Origin: an uncultured Clostridia bacterium
Lineage (GTDB): Bacteria > Bacillota > Clostridia > HGM11514
DNA length: 53,713 nucleotides
Assembly: GCA_934464705.1 (NCBI GenBank)
Contig: CAKSKB010000020.1
Location: 1-53,713, forward strand
Direction: 5' to 3'
Part shown: piece by piece, positions 6,259 to 13,684 of the stretch
Layout of the letters: every line of letters begins with the position of its first letter
Position numbering within the stretch: the first letter of the stretch is position 1
Notes under the pieces: model-generated
Told to the model about the DNA's origin: nothing
Databases searched by the model: none
What the model saw: the letters and a program-made list of their open reading frames with translations, nothing else
Program-made: the position numbers and the translations under genes

Positions 6259-7560
6259 ATGCTTAAAATTACATTTTTGGGTGCGGGAAGCACCGTTTTT
6301 GCAAAGAATGTTCTCGGTGACTGTATGCTCACACCGTCACTCTGCGAGGCTGAAATCGCACTTTTTGATATCGACCTGAAAAGGCTTGAGGATTCGAGGA
6401 AAATTCTTGAAACCATTAACGCCAACTGCAATTCCGGCAGGGCGAAAATCGTTTCGTACACCGACAGAAAAGAGGCGCTCAGGGGCGCAAAGTATGTCGT
6501 GAATGCGGTTCAGATAGGCGGCTATGAGCCTTCGACCGTGATTGACTTTGAGATTCCGAAAAAGTACGGTCTGCGCCAGACAATCGGCGATACTCTCGGC
6601 ATCGGCGGTATCTTCAGGGCGCTCAGAACAATCCCTGTTGTGCTTGATTTTCTGCACGATATGGAGGAGGTCTGCCCCGACGCTTACTTCCTCAACTACA
6701 CCAACCCCATGGCGATGATTACGGGCGCCATGCAGAAGGCAAGCCCCATTAAGAGCGTGGGACTTTGCCACAGCGTGCAGGTGTGCGCATCCACTCTGCT
6801 TAAGGAGCTCGGCATGGAGGAGGACGGCGCCGAATATAAAATCGCAGGTATCAATCACATGGCGTGGCTTCTTGAAATCACAAGGCACGGCGTGGATTTG
6901 TACCCCGAAATCAGAAGGCGTGCGCTCACCAAAAACAACGAAAAACATAATGACATGGTCAGAATCGAGTATCTTAACCGCCTCGGCTACTATGTTACCG
7001 AGTCCAGCGAGCACAACGCAGAATACAATCCGCTGTTCATAAAATCGAAGTATCCGGAGCTTATCGAAAAGTACAATATTCCGCTTGACGAGTACCCCAG
7101 GCGCTGCGTTGAACAGATTAAAAATCTCGGAAAACTCGTGGCGGAACTCGCCGAAAAACACGACCTCACCCATGAGCGTTCCAGGGAATACGGTTCTTTC
7201 ATAATGAACGCAATTGAAACAAATGTACCCTACAAAATCGGCGGAAATGTGCTCAATAAGGGCTTTATCACGAATCTTCCGACCGACGCGTGCGTTGAAG
7301 TGCCCTGTCTTGTTGACGCAAGCGGAATCACTCCGACCTTTGTCGGGGAACTTCCGCCGCAGTGCGCAGCTTTCAACATGACGAATATCAATGTGCAGAC
7401 CCTCACAATTGAGGCGGCGCTCACCCTCAAAAAGGAGCATATCTACCACGCCGCAATGGTCGACCCCCACACCGCCGCAGAGCTTTCGCTCGACGACATT
7501 ATTCATCTGTGCGACGACCTCATCGAGGCTCATGGCGACTATTTGCCGAAGTATAAATAG
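6259..7560 (+). CDS. GH4 NAD-dependent glycosidase, alpha-galactosidase (MelA)-like
   Basis: The 433-aa protein begins with a Rossmann motif (ITFLGAGSTVFAKN) and carries GH4 signatures GDTLGIGGIFRALRTIP, NYTNPMA, GLCHSVQ (metal Cys) and GINHMAW (metal His). GH4 enzymes need NAD+ and Mn2+ and act by redox-assisted elimination in the cytoplasm. The CHS/INHMAW set and overall sequence favour alpha-galactosidase or alpha-glucosidase over 6-phospho-glycosidases. Length is typical (430-450 aa). The last two bases of the stop codon TAG form the first two bases of a dispersed repeat. Expression is probably controlled by the divergent AraC regulator. Confidence 0.9.
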   Translation: MLKITFLGAGSTVFAKNVLGDCMLTPSLCEAEIALFDIDLKRLEDSRKILETINANCNSGRAKIVSYTDRKEALRGAKYVVNAVQIGGYEPSTVIDFEIPKKYGLRQTIGDTLGIGGIFRALRTIPVVLDFLHDMEEVCPDAYFLNYTNPMAMITGAMQKASPIKSVGLCHSVQVCASTLLKELGMEEDGAEYKIAGINHMAWLLEITRHGVDLYPEIRRRALTKNNEKHNDMVRIEYLNRLGYYVTESSEHNAEYNPLFIKSKYPELIEKYNIPLDEYPRRCVEQIKNLGKLVAELAEKHDLTHERSREYGSFIMNAIETNVPYKIGGNVLNKGFITNLPTDACVEVPCLVDASGITPTFVGELPPQCAAFNMTNINVQTLTIEAALTLKKEHIYHAAMVDPHTAAELSLDDIIHLCDDLIEAHGDYLPKYK

Positions 7561-7792
7561 AAGAGCCTATCTCATGAACAGTCAAATTAAGCGAGTGAGC
7601 AGCTTTTCGCCGATTGGCGGATACGAGGGAAAAAGATAATAGATAAGAGATAATAGAGAATAGTTATGGAGGGTTTTCGGCTCGCCGAAAACCTTTGATT
7701 TTCAGCCAAGAGGCGAAAACGGTGAACGAAAATTAATTTGACGACCGTGAATGAGTGGAGGCTTGACAGAGAAGAGCCGAATTTCTGAGCAG
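7559..7792 (+). repeat. 234-bp inverted repeat, left arm
   Basis: This arm is an exact reverse complement of 8692-8925 as far as I can compare by eye (234 of 234 bases). It contains the AGAAGAGCCTATCTC module, the SD-like/short-ORF segment, an ATTATCT-type run, the GGTTTTCGG/CCGAAAACC palindrome and the TTTCAGCCAAGAGGCGAAAA motif. Identity implies a recent duplication or gene conversion. Confidence 0.85.
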
Positions 7793-8140
7793 GGAGGATA
7801 AATGAGCATAGAGCTTTTCGCCGAGGGGCTGATACGAAGGAAGAAGTATGGTCGGTTTTCGGCTCGCCGAAAACCTTTGATTTTCAGCCAAGAGGCGAAA
7901 CAGATAACAGATAAGTAAGAAGAGAGAATAATAAATGTTGATTTCCGCCCTCGGCGGAAATCACTTATTATGCCCAAATGGCAATTCATTTCTTGACTTA
8001 TACCTTCGCTGACACCTGCCAATTTTTCTCCGAAAGGTCGGAAAAACCGAAATATGAAGATTTTCCTTTGGAAAATCTACCTAAATTATTCTCTATTATC
8101 TCTTATCTATTATCTAACAATTATCTCTTATCTATTCTCT
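7793..8140 (+). repeat. further modular repeats left of peptide locus B
   Basis: This stretch contains a GGGAGGATAAATG mini-ORF module (ATG at 7802), a second palindrome GGTTTTCGG/CCGAAAACC near 7854-7875, a GATTTCCGCC/GGCGGAAATC hairpin near 7936-7958, a module with CTTCGCTGACACCTGCC near 8003-8040 (also near 8530-8570 and, inverted, 31921-31980), a GATTTTCC/GGAAAATC hairpin near 8059-8080 and ATTATCT runs. No supported gene. Confidence 0.7.
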
Positions 8141-8149
8141 AAAAGGTAG

Positions 8150-8178
8150 TTGACAAACTGCCCGAAATATAGTATAAT
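8150..8178 (+). promoter_or_regulatory. promoter of antisense RNA, locus B
   Basis: TTGACA (8150-8155) and TATAAT (8173-8178) with a 17-bp spacer. Confidence 0.85.
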
Positions 8179-8184
8179 ATAGAA

Positions 8185-8425
8185 AAAGGCAAGACCTCAA
8201 ACGGTTATGCCGAAACAGCTATTATTTTAAGCCGTCCGGGGCTAACGGGCGGCTATCTTACTTTTAAAGGAAAAAATATCAAAAATATAATAACAAGAAT
8301 TAAGATTTTCAATATGTATTTTCTCATAAAAGCCACCTCCCCTCAAGAGAGAGTGTGACATAACCGCCGGTGCAAGCACCGCTAAGAAGTCTTGCCTGTC
8401 GAAATTTATCGACAGGTTTTATTTT
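8185..8425 (+). ncRNA. putative antitoxin / antisense RNA, locus B
   Basis: The predicted transcript of about 240 nt runs from near 8185 to a hairpin CCTGTCGA (8395-8402)/TCGACAGG (8409-8416) followed by TTTTATTTTA. The 5' GGCAAGAC (8188-8195) is complementary to 3' GTCTTGCC (8389-8396). Locus A pairs GGCAGAA with TTCTGCC at the same place, a compensatory difference. An internal hairpin AGCCGTCC (8230-8237)/GGGCGGCT (8247-8254) has a loop related to that of locus A (CCGG..GC.AACGGG). The RNA covers the whole opposite-strand peptide ORF and its ribosome site, so it could block translation or trigger RNase III cleavage. Role is inferred. Confidence 0.68.
8253..8327 (-). CDS. 24-aa hydrophobic peptide, putative type I toxin (locus B)
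   Basis: ATG at 8327 reads leftward to TAG at 8253. A very strong ribosome site (GGGGAGGTGG) lies 5 nt upstream. The peptide has a basic N-terminus (MRKY), a hydrophobic core (ILKILILVIIFLIFFPL) and a basic end (KVR), so a single membrane span is expected. It has exactly the length of the locus A peptide. The stop codon abuts the same CCGCCC hairpin. Membrane-active type I toxins have this profile (Ibs about 19 aa, ShoB 26 aa, TisB 29 aa, Fst 33 aa), but the sequence itself is not one I recognise. Confidence 0.65.
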   Translation of the reverse strand: MRKYILKILILVIIFLIFFPLKVR

Positions 8426-8449
8426 ATCACATTTGGCAGTGTTTGTAAA
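8421..8449 (-). promoter_or_regulatory. leftward promoter of the peptide mRNA, locus B
   Basis: On the minus strand TTTACA (8444-8449) and TAAAAT (8421-8426) have a 17-bp spacer. Transcription would begin at the CCTGTCGA hairpin, giving a structured leader of about 85 nt before the peptide ATG. Confidence 0.7.
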
Positions 8450-9156
8450 CTAAATTAACAAAGTTGTAATAAAAATACAATTTGTTTCTTGACTTTTTCA
8501 CGCTAAATATTGGTTTACACTAACTGACGCCTCACCTTCGCTGACACCTGCCAATTTTTCTCCGAAAGGTCGGATAATAAATATGAAGATTTTCGCCGAA
8601 GCGAAAACCCTCCATAACTATTCTCTATTATCTTTTATCTATTATCTAATTTCAGCCCCTCGGCAAAAAGCTCAATGTGAGAGTTTTCTCGCTGCTCAGA
8701 AATTCGGCTCTTCTCTGTCAAGCCTCCACTCATTCACGGTCGTCAAATTAATTTTCGTTCACCGTTTTCGCCTCTTGGCTGAAAATCAAAGGTTTTCGGC
8801 GAGCCGAAAACCCTCCATAACTATTCTCTATTATCTCTTATCTATTATCTTTTTCCCTCGTATCCGCCAATCGGCGAAAAGCTGCTCACTCGCTTAATTT
8901 GACTGTTCATGAGATAGGCTCTTCTCTGTCAAGCCTCGGTTTCTTCGCGGGCGGTCGTGTAAAATCGCAAATCGTTTTTGCCTCTTGGCTGAGAAATCAA
9001 AAGGTTTTCGGGAAACCCGAAAACCTTCCAAAACTATTCTCTATTATCTCTTATCTATTCTCTATTTTCAGCCACTCGGCAAAAAGCTCTATGCTCATTT
9101 ACCCTCCCTGCTCAGAAATTCGGCTCTTCTCTTTTATTACAAATCCGTTAAAGCCG
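8450..9156 (-). repeat. modular repeats right of peptide locus B
   Basis: Contents in order: an AT-rich spacer, the CTTCGCTGACACCTGCC module (about 8530-8570), palindromes and ATTATCT runs, the right arm of the inverted repeat (8692-8925), another palindrome with GGTTTTCGGG/CCCGAAAACC near 9003-9026, and a last module (9068-9130) whose minus strand reads GGGAGGGTAAATGAGCATAG. Open frames crossing this block are chance readings through repeats. I see no supported gene. Confidence 0.7.
8692..8925 (-). repeat. 234-bp inverted repeat, right arm
   Basis: This arm is identical to the reverse complement of 7559-7792. The two arms enclose about 0.9 kb including the whole peptide/antisense-RNA locus B. 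No transposase gene or clear target duplication is present, so it resembles a repeat duplicated in place rather than an insertion sequence. Confidence 0.85.
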
Positions 9157-9185
9157 TTTACAAATCCGCACGATTGTGATATACT
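9157..9185 (+). promoter_or_regulatory. promoter of the spoIID-like gene
   Basis: TTTACA (9157-9162) and TATACT (9180-9185) with a 17-bp spacer predict transcription from about 9192. This excludes the in-frame ATG at 9176 as a start. Confidence 0.7.
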
Positions 9186-9202
9186 GTTATGTATACGAGG
9201 TG

Positions 9203-10696
9203 ATGAGATTGAAAAAGATACTTTCGATAATTCTTTGCATGGCAATTTTGATAATATCCGGGATAAATGCGTTTGCGTATGAGGTTCCGCAGAATATAAA
9301 GGTCGGGCTGTGCTACGGCTCTAACGCGCGCACGACGATGGAACTTTTCAGCAACGAGGGCTTTCGTATCGGCTTTTATGACGGCACTTCCCTCGGGCCC
9401 GTATGGGAAACGGATTATTCCTCGCTCACCGTAGCGGTGACATCAGGCACGCTTTACATATCGTACGGCTACGGCTCATACGACGAGGCAAACGCCGTTT
9501 CGGGCGGAGGCTTCGTGCTGTACACGAACAACAGCTTTTACAAGGCTTATTCCGAGCCGCATGACGGGTTTGACGCATACCTTTTATCTGAGGGGGCAAT
9601 GGCGGTTCGGGCAAGCGGAAGCCCGATACTTGTTGTCAACAAAACAGAGCTTGGCGCCGCCGGGAGGAACGGTCTTACCATGATTGACGGATATTCCTAC
9701 CGCGGCGGAGCGGAGATGGTTTATGCCGGAAGCGGCGTTATGACGGTCATAAATGTAGTAAATTTCAACGATTACCTGTGCGGCGTTGTGCCGAGGGAAA
9801 TGCCTGCCTCGTTTGAGCCGGAGGCATTAAAGGCGCAGGCGGTATGCGCAAGGAACTACGCAATGATGAATATGGGAAGATACGATTCCTACGGATTTGA
9901 TGTGACGGACGATGTAAACTGTCAGGTTTACGGCGGACTTTCTGCGGAAAATGACCGAACCACAACTGCCGTAAGGCAGACGAACAGCGACCTTCTTATG
10001 TACGGCGACGAGCCTGTCTGCACATATTTTTCGAGCATGAGCGGTGGAAGAACCGAGGCGTGCCGTGATGTCTGGAGTGCGGATATACCGTATCTCTGCG
10101 GCGTTGACGACCCCTACGAGGACACCGACAACATTCAGGGCGGCGTATGGGAAGTAAGGCTTACGCCGGGGGAAATTCAGTCTGCGCTTTCGGTGTGGGG
10201 CATTAATATAGGTACGGTTACGGATATGTTTGTTGCGGAAAACACCGCCGCCGGGGGCGTAAAAAAGCTCACGGTTGTGGGAACGGGCGGCAGTCATACC
10301 TTTGAGAAGGACGAATGCAGGAATATATTTTCCTTAAAAAGTCAGCTTTATACCGTAACAAAGCCTTCAAACCGCATCGAAACCAAGGTTTGGGAGCATG
10401 TTCCGTATTCTGAGCTTGGGCTTCCGAGGCGTTACGGCGGCTTAGCGGCGGTGAACGCTTATGTTTTCCCGACGCTTCACTCGGTTTATGCCGACAGCGT
10501 TTTCACAACCTACCGTGAAAAAACGATCGTGAGCGAAAACCCGACCGGCGAGAATGTGTATATACTTTCGGGACGGGGATACGGTCACAGGCTCGGGCTT
10601 TCGCAGTGGGGAGCGCAGGGCATGGCACAGGCAGGGTTTGACTATGAGCAGATTCTGCTGCACTACTATCCCGGCTCATATTTACAACGAAATTAA
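9203..10696 (+). CDS. SpoIID/LytB domain protein
   Basis: ATG at 9203 is used here. TTG at 9209 is equally likely, because GAGG (9197-9200) is better spaced for it. A signal peptide (KKILSIILCMAILIISG, cleavage near AFA) precedes a mature protein of about 470 aa. The SpoIID core is clear: VVPREMPASFEPEALKAQAV then ARNYAMMNMG, and C-terminally GRGYGHRLGLSQWGAQGMA. SpoIID is a lytic transglycosylase acting in forespore engulfment; LytB-type homologues modify amidases. The N-terminal 150 residues carry the SPOR-like/beta-rich part common in Clostridia. It is 16 bp upstream of queA, so both may be co-transcribed. Proof of sporulation would need other spo genes. Confidence 0.85.
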   Translation: MRLKKILSIILCMAILIISGINAFAYEVPQNIKVGLCYGSNARTTMELFSNEGFRIGFYDGTSLGPVWETDYSSLTVAVTSGTLYISYGYGSYDEANAVSGGGFVLYTNNSFYKAYSEPHDGFDAYLLSEGAMAVRASGSPILVVNKTELGAAGRNGLTMIDGYSYRGGAEMVYAGSGVMTVINVVNFNDYLCGVVPREMPASFEPEALKAQAVCARNYAMMNMGRYDSYGFDVTDDVNCQVYGGLSAENDRTTTAVRQTNSDLLMYGDEPVCTYFSSMSGGRTEACRDVWSADIPYLCGVDDPYEDTDNIQGGVWEVRLTPGEIQSALSVWGINIGTVTDMFVAENTAAGGVKKLTVVGTGGSHTFEKDECRNIFSLKSQLYTVTKPSNRIETKVWEHVPYSELGLPRRYGGLAAVNAYVFPTLHSVYADSVFTTYREKTIVSENPTGENVYILSGRGYGHRLGLSQWGAQGMAQAGFDYEQILLHYYPGSYLQRN

Positions 10697-10712
10697 TTGG
10701 AGATGTTAATAA

Positions 10713-11735
10713 ATGGATTTAAAAGATTTCAGTTTTGACCTTCCCGAAGAGCTTATTGCGCAGCACCCGGCGGATATCCGTGACCATTCACGCCTTATGG
10801 TGCTGAACAAGGAAGACGGTTCGGTTTCTCACGAGCATTTTTACGATATCAAAAAGCACCTTCGCCCGGGCGACTGCCTTGTGCTCAATAACACGAGGGT
10901 AATCCCGGCGAGGCTTCTCGGTGTGAAAGAGGGCACGGGCGGCGCAATCGAATTTGTGCTTCTTCACCGTGCGGAAGGCGACCTGTGGGAGGTAATTCTG
11001 AAGCCCGGAAAGCGTGCGAAAATCGGCAGCCGCTTTGTTTTCGGGGACGAACTTAAAGCGGAGGTTGTGGATATCGTGAATGAGGGCAACCGCCTTGTCC
11101 GCTTTGAATATGACGGAATTTTTGAGGAGGTTCTGGATCGTCTCGGCAATATGCCCCTCCCCCCTTACATCAAGGAAAAGCTTGAGGATAAGGAACGGTA
11201 TCAGACCGTATATTCAAAGCATAACGGCTCTGCGGCGGCGCCCACGGCGGGGCTTCACTTCACAAACGAGCTGCTTTCGGAAATTCGGGATATGGGCGTT
11301 GAAATCGGCTTTGTGACGCTCCATGTGGGGCTCGGCACATTCCGCCCGGTTAAGGTCGATAAAATCGAGGAACACCATATGCATTCAGAGTTTTATTCGG
11401 TTGAGGCCGATGTTTGCGATAAGGTCAACCGTGCAAAACGGGAAGGCAGACGGGTTATCGCCGTCGGAACAACCTCTGTCCGCACGCTCGAATCAATTGC
11501 GGACGATGACGGCTTTATCAAGCCGTCATCGGGGTGGACGAATATCTTTATATACCCGGGCTACCGCTTCAAGTGCGTCGATGCGCTCATAACAAACTTT
11601 CACCTCAGCGAATCGACCCTTCTTATGCTTGTCAGCGCCTTCGCCGGACGGGAAAAGGTGCTTAACGCCTATAAAATCGCAGTGAATGAGAAGTACCGCT
11701 TCTTCAGCTTCGGTGATGCGATGTTTATTCAGTAA
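10713..11735 (+). CDS. queA: S-adenosylmethionine:tRNA ribosyltransferase-isomerase
   Basis: QueA transfers the ribosyl part of SAM to preQ1 in tRNA to give epoxyqueuosine. The 340-aa length is typical. Recognisable motifs include FDLPEELIAQHP at the N-terminus, NNTRVIPARL, MPLPPYIKE, and AAAPTAGLHFT near residue 175, followed by GLGTFRPV and ITNFHLSESTLLMLVSAF. A GGAGATG ribosome site precedes the ATG. Its pathway partner tgt is 0.8 kb downstream, separated by a hicAB module. Confidence 0.95.
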   Translation: MDLKDFSFDLPEELIAQHPADIRDHSRLMVLNKEDGSVSHEHFYDIKKHLRPGDCLVLNNTRVIPARLLGVKEGTGGAIEFVLLHRAEGDLWEVILKPGKRAKIGSRFVFGDELKAEVVDIVNEGNRLVRFEYDGIFEEVLDRLGNMPLPPYIKEKLEDKERYQTVYSKHNGSAAAPTAGLHFTNELLSEIRDMGVEIGFVTLHVGLGTFRPVKVDKIEEHHMHSEFYSVEADVCDKVNRAKREGRRVIAVGTTSVRTLESIADDDGFIKPSSGWTNIFIYPGYRFKCVDALITNFHLSESTLLMLVSAFAGREKVLNAYKIAVNEKYRFFSFGDAMFIQ

Positions 11736-11807
11736 ATCCTTTTTTAACAAACAAGCGCTTATTAAATTAAAAGATTAATTGAAGACTAAAGAGAAAAAGA
11801 CTAAGTG

Positions 11808-11840
11808 AAAATGGCTTGAAAAAAAGCCATTTTCGTTTTA
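11808..11840 (+). terminator. terminator after queA
   Basis: AAAATGGCTT (11808-11817) and AAGCCATTTT (11824-11833) form a 10-bp stem followed by CGTTTTA. A second perfect 10-bp inverted repeat (CGGAAATTTT 11843-11852, AAAATTTCCG 11857-11866) follows directly. Confidence 0.75.
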
Positions 11841-11874
11841 ATCGGAAATTTTGCGGAAAATTTCCGAAAAGCCA

Positions 11875-11903
11875 TTGACAATACGCATAAAAATGCGTAT
11901 AAT
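11875..11903 (+). promoter_or_regulatory. hicAB promoter with operator palindrome in the spacer
   Basis: TTGACA (11875-11880) and TATAAT (11898-11903) have a 17-bp spacer. The spacer and first -10 bases form a perfect inverted repeat, ATACGCAT (11881-11888) and ATGCGTAT (11893-11900). A repressor bound there would block RNA polymerase, as expected for HicB autoregulation. Confidence 0.8.
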
Positions 11904-11924
11904 ATAGTTGAGGACGGTGGGCGG

Positions 11925-12098
11925 ATGAAAAGACAGGTTTTGTTAAAAATGTTTCTGCGTTCCGGTTGGCGAATAGCGAGAGAAGGTTCAAACCATACTA
12001 TACTGACAGACGGCGAATCGGTCGAACCTTTGCCGAGACATAGAGAAATTAAAGAAAATTTTGCAAAAGACCTTATAAAAAAATATAATTTAAATTAA
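11925..12098 (+). CDS. hicA: HicA-type mRNA interferase toxin
   Basis: ATG at 11925 begins a 57-aa basic protein ending KKYNLN. It has the HicA double-stranded-RNA-binding fold signature GWRIAREGSNHTIL with the catalytic His in SNH, followed by PLPRHREI. HicA toxins cleave mRNA and are neutralised by HicB. Length matches the family (about 55-70 aa). GGTGGGCGG lies upstream. hicB starts 14 bp downstream in the same operon. Confidence 0.88.
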   Translation: MKRQVLLKMFLRSGWRIAREGSNHTILTDGESVEPLPRHREIKENFAKDLIKKYNLN

Positions 12099-12112
12099 AG
12101 GGGTGATATTCT

Positions 12113-12493
12113 GTGAAAGGTGCATATCCGGTTATCATTGACAAAAAGACTTTTGTTGTTTATGTTCCCGATTTTGATATAAGAACACAGGGAACCGATA
12201 TTGAAAACTGTATTGAAATGGCGAGAGAAGCTATCGGCTTGTCGGGAATTACGCTGGAGGATATAGGAAAAGCAATTCCGAAACCGTCCTATGATTTGCC
12301 TGAAAGCAGTGCAGACTCTGTAGCAACATTCGTCGATGTGGATTTTGAATATTACAGACGGCTCGAAGACAACAAAATGGTGAAAAGGAACTGCACAATC
12401 CCGAACTACTTGAATGTTATGGGCGAAAAAGCGGGATTTAATTTTTCCGAAGTGCTGCGAACAGCATTAATGGAAAGATTAAATATAAGGTAA
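12113..12493 (+). CDS. hicB: HicB-type antitoxin
   Basis: GTG at 12113 follows AAAGGGGTGAT. The 126-aa protein has the N-terminal HicB partial RNase H fold (about 1-70; YPVIIDKKTFVVYVPDFD and IENCIEMAREAIGL). The C-terminal DNA-binding segment is about 88-126 (KRNCTIPNYLNVMGEKAGF), typical of the ribbon-helix-helix HicB class. It should bind HicA and repress the operon through the palindrome at 11881-11900. Confidence 0.88.
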   Translation: MKGAYPVIIDKKTFVVYVPDFDIRTQGTDIENCIEMAREAIGLSGITLEDIGKAIPKPSYDLPESSADSVATFVDVDFEYYRRLEDNKMVKRNCTIPNYLNVMGEKAGFNFSEVLRTALMERLNIR

Positions 12494-12545
12494 TTCCCTG
12501 CCGGGATATGTAATGATACGAAAACGCAATAAAGGAGAAAAATAA

Positions 12546-13679
12546 ATGTCATTTAAGATAATAAAGGAAAACGGCTGCGCAAGGCTCGGGGTTATGGAAA
12601 CGGTGCACGGCGTGATAAAAACGCCTGTTTTCATGAATGTCGGGACGATAGCGGCGATAAAGGGAGCGGTTTCGGCTCTCGATTTGGAGGAAATCGGCTG
12701 TCAGGTGGAGCTTTCAAACACATACCACCTGCACCTTCGCCCGGGTGATAAAATCGTAAAAACCATGGGCGGACTTCATAAATTCATGAACTGGAAACGC
12801 CCGATTTTAACCGACAGCGGCGGATTTCAGGTGTTTTCGCTTTCCGGAATGAGAAAGATTTCGGAGGAAGGCGTGGTATTTTCGTCGCATATCGACGGCA
12901 GAAAGATATTCATGGGACCGGAGGAGAGTATGCAGATACAGTCAAACCTGGGGTCGACAATAGCGATGGCGTTTGACGAATGCGTTGAGAATCCGGCGAC
13001 ATACGAATATGCGAAAAACTCGATGGAGCGGACGGTCAGATGGCTCAGGCGCTGCAAGGCGGAGATGGCAAGGCTGAATTCGCATCCCGATACAATCAAT
13101 AAAAATCAGCTTCTTTTCGGGATAAACCAGGGCGCAACTTTCAGGGATCTCCGAATCGAAAACATGAAAATGACCCGTGAGGTTGACCTTGACGGGTACG
13201 CAATAGGGGGCTTAGCGGTCGGCGAGCCGGCGGAGGTCATGTATGATATAATCGAGGCGGTTGAGCCGTATATGCCCAAAGATAAGCCGAGATATCTCAT
13301 GGGCGTGGGCACACCGGAGAATATTTTGGAGGCGGTTTATCGGGGCGTTGACTTTTTCGACTGCGTAATGCCCAGCCGAAATGCCCGCCACGGACATCTT
13401 TTCACCGAGGACGGAATCATGCATATCTTAAACGCCAAGTTTGAAACCGACAGCCGCCCGATTGACGAAAGCTGCAGCTGCCCTGCGTGCAGGAACTTCT
13501 CGAGGGCGTATATCCGCCACCTGTTCAAGGCGAAGGAAATGCTTGCAATGCGGCTGTGCGTGCTGCATAATCTGTATTTTTACAATAAAATGATGGAAAA
13601 TATCAGGCTTGCGCTCGAAGAGGACAGATACGAAACATTCTATAAGGAAAAGACCAAAAAATATACGCAGAGGGTGTGA
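12546..13679 (+). CDS. tgt: tRNA-guanine transglycosylase
   Basis: The 377-aa enzyme exchanges the anticodon wobble guanine for preQ1 in tRNAs for Asp, Asn, His and Tyr. Key motifs are ILTDSGGFQVFSLS, GGLAVGEP, RYLMGVGTPE, the catalytic-loop DFFDCVMPSRNARHG and the zinc site CSCPAC with a His about 26 residues later (VLHNLYFY). Length is normal. AAAGGAG precedes the ATG. It probably once adjoined queA directly, as in many Firmicutes. Confidence 0.95.
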   Translation: MSFKIIKENGCARLGVMETVHGVIKTPVFMNVGTIAAIKGAVSALDLEEIGCQVELSNTYHLHLRPGDKIVKTMGGLHKFMNWKRPILTDSGGFQVFSLSGMRKISEEGVVFSSHIDGRKIFMGPEESMQIQSNLGSTIAMAFDECVENPATYEYAKNSMERTVRWLRRCKAEMARLNSHPDTINKNQLLFGINQGATFRDLRIENMKMTREVDLDGYAIGGLAVGEPAEVMYDIIEAVEPYMPKDKPRYLMGVGTPENILEAVYRGVDFFDCVMPSRNARHGHLFTEDGIMHILNAKFETDSRPIDESCSCPACRNFSRAYIRHLFKAKEMLAMRLCVLHNLYFYNKMMENIRLALEEDRYETFYKEKTKKYTQRV

Positions 13680-13684
13680 CGGCG

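Noticed and set aside
6337..7533. A 398-codon open frame antisense to the GH4 gene
   Set aside because: It is the opposite-strand shadow of a well-supported GH4 gene, has no ribosome site and contains no recognisable domain.
7559..8925. An insertion sequence bounded by the 234-bp inverted repeat
   Set aside because: No transposase frame lies between the arms, and no short target duplication is visible at the outer ends.
8583..9282. Overlapping 104- to 127-codon frames between the inverted repeat and spoIID
   Set aside because: They read through palindromes, ATTATCT runs and repeat modules, and lack ribosome sites. They also cross the spoIID promoter.
10697..10712. A preQ1 riboswitch before queA
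   Set aside because: Only 16 bp separate spoIID and queA, and no aptamer-like structure is found in the vicinity.
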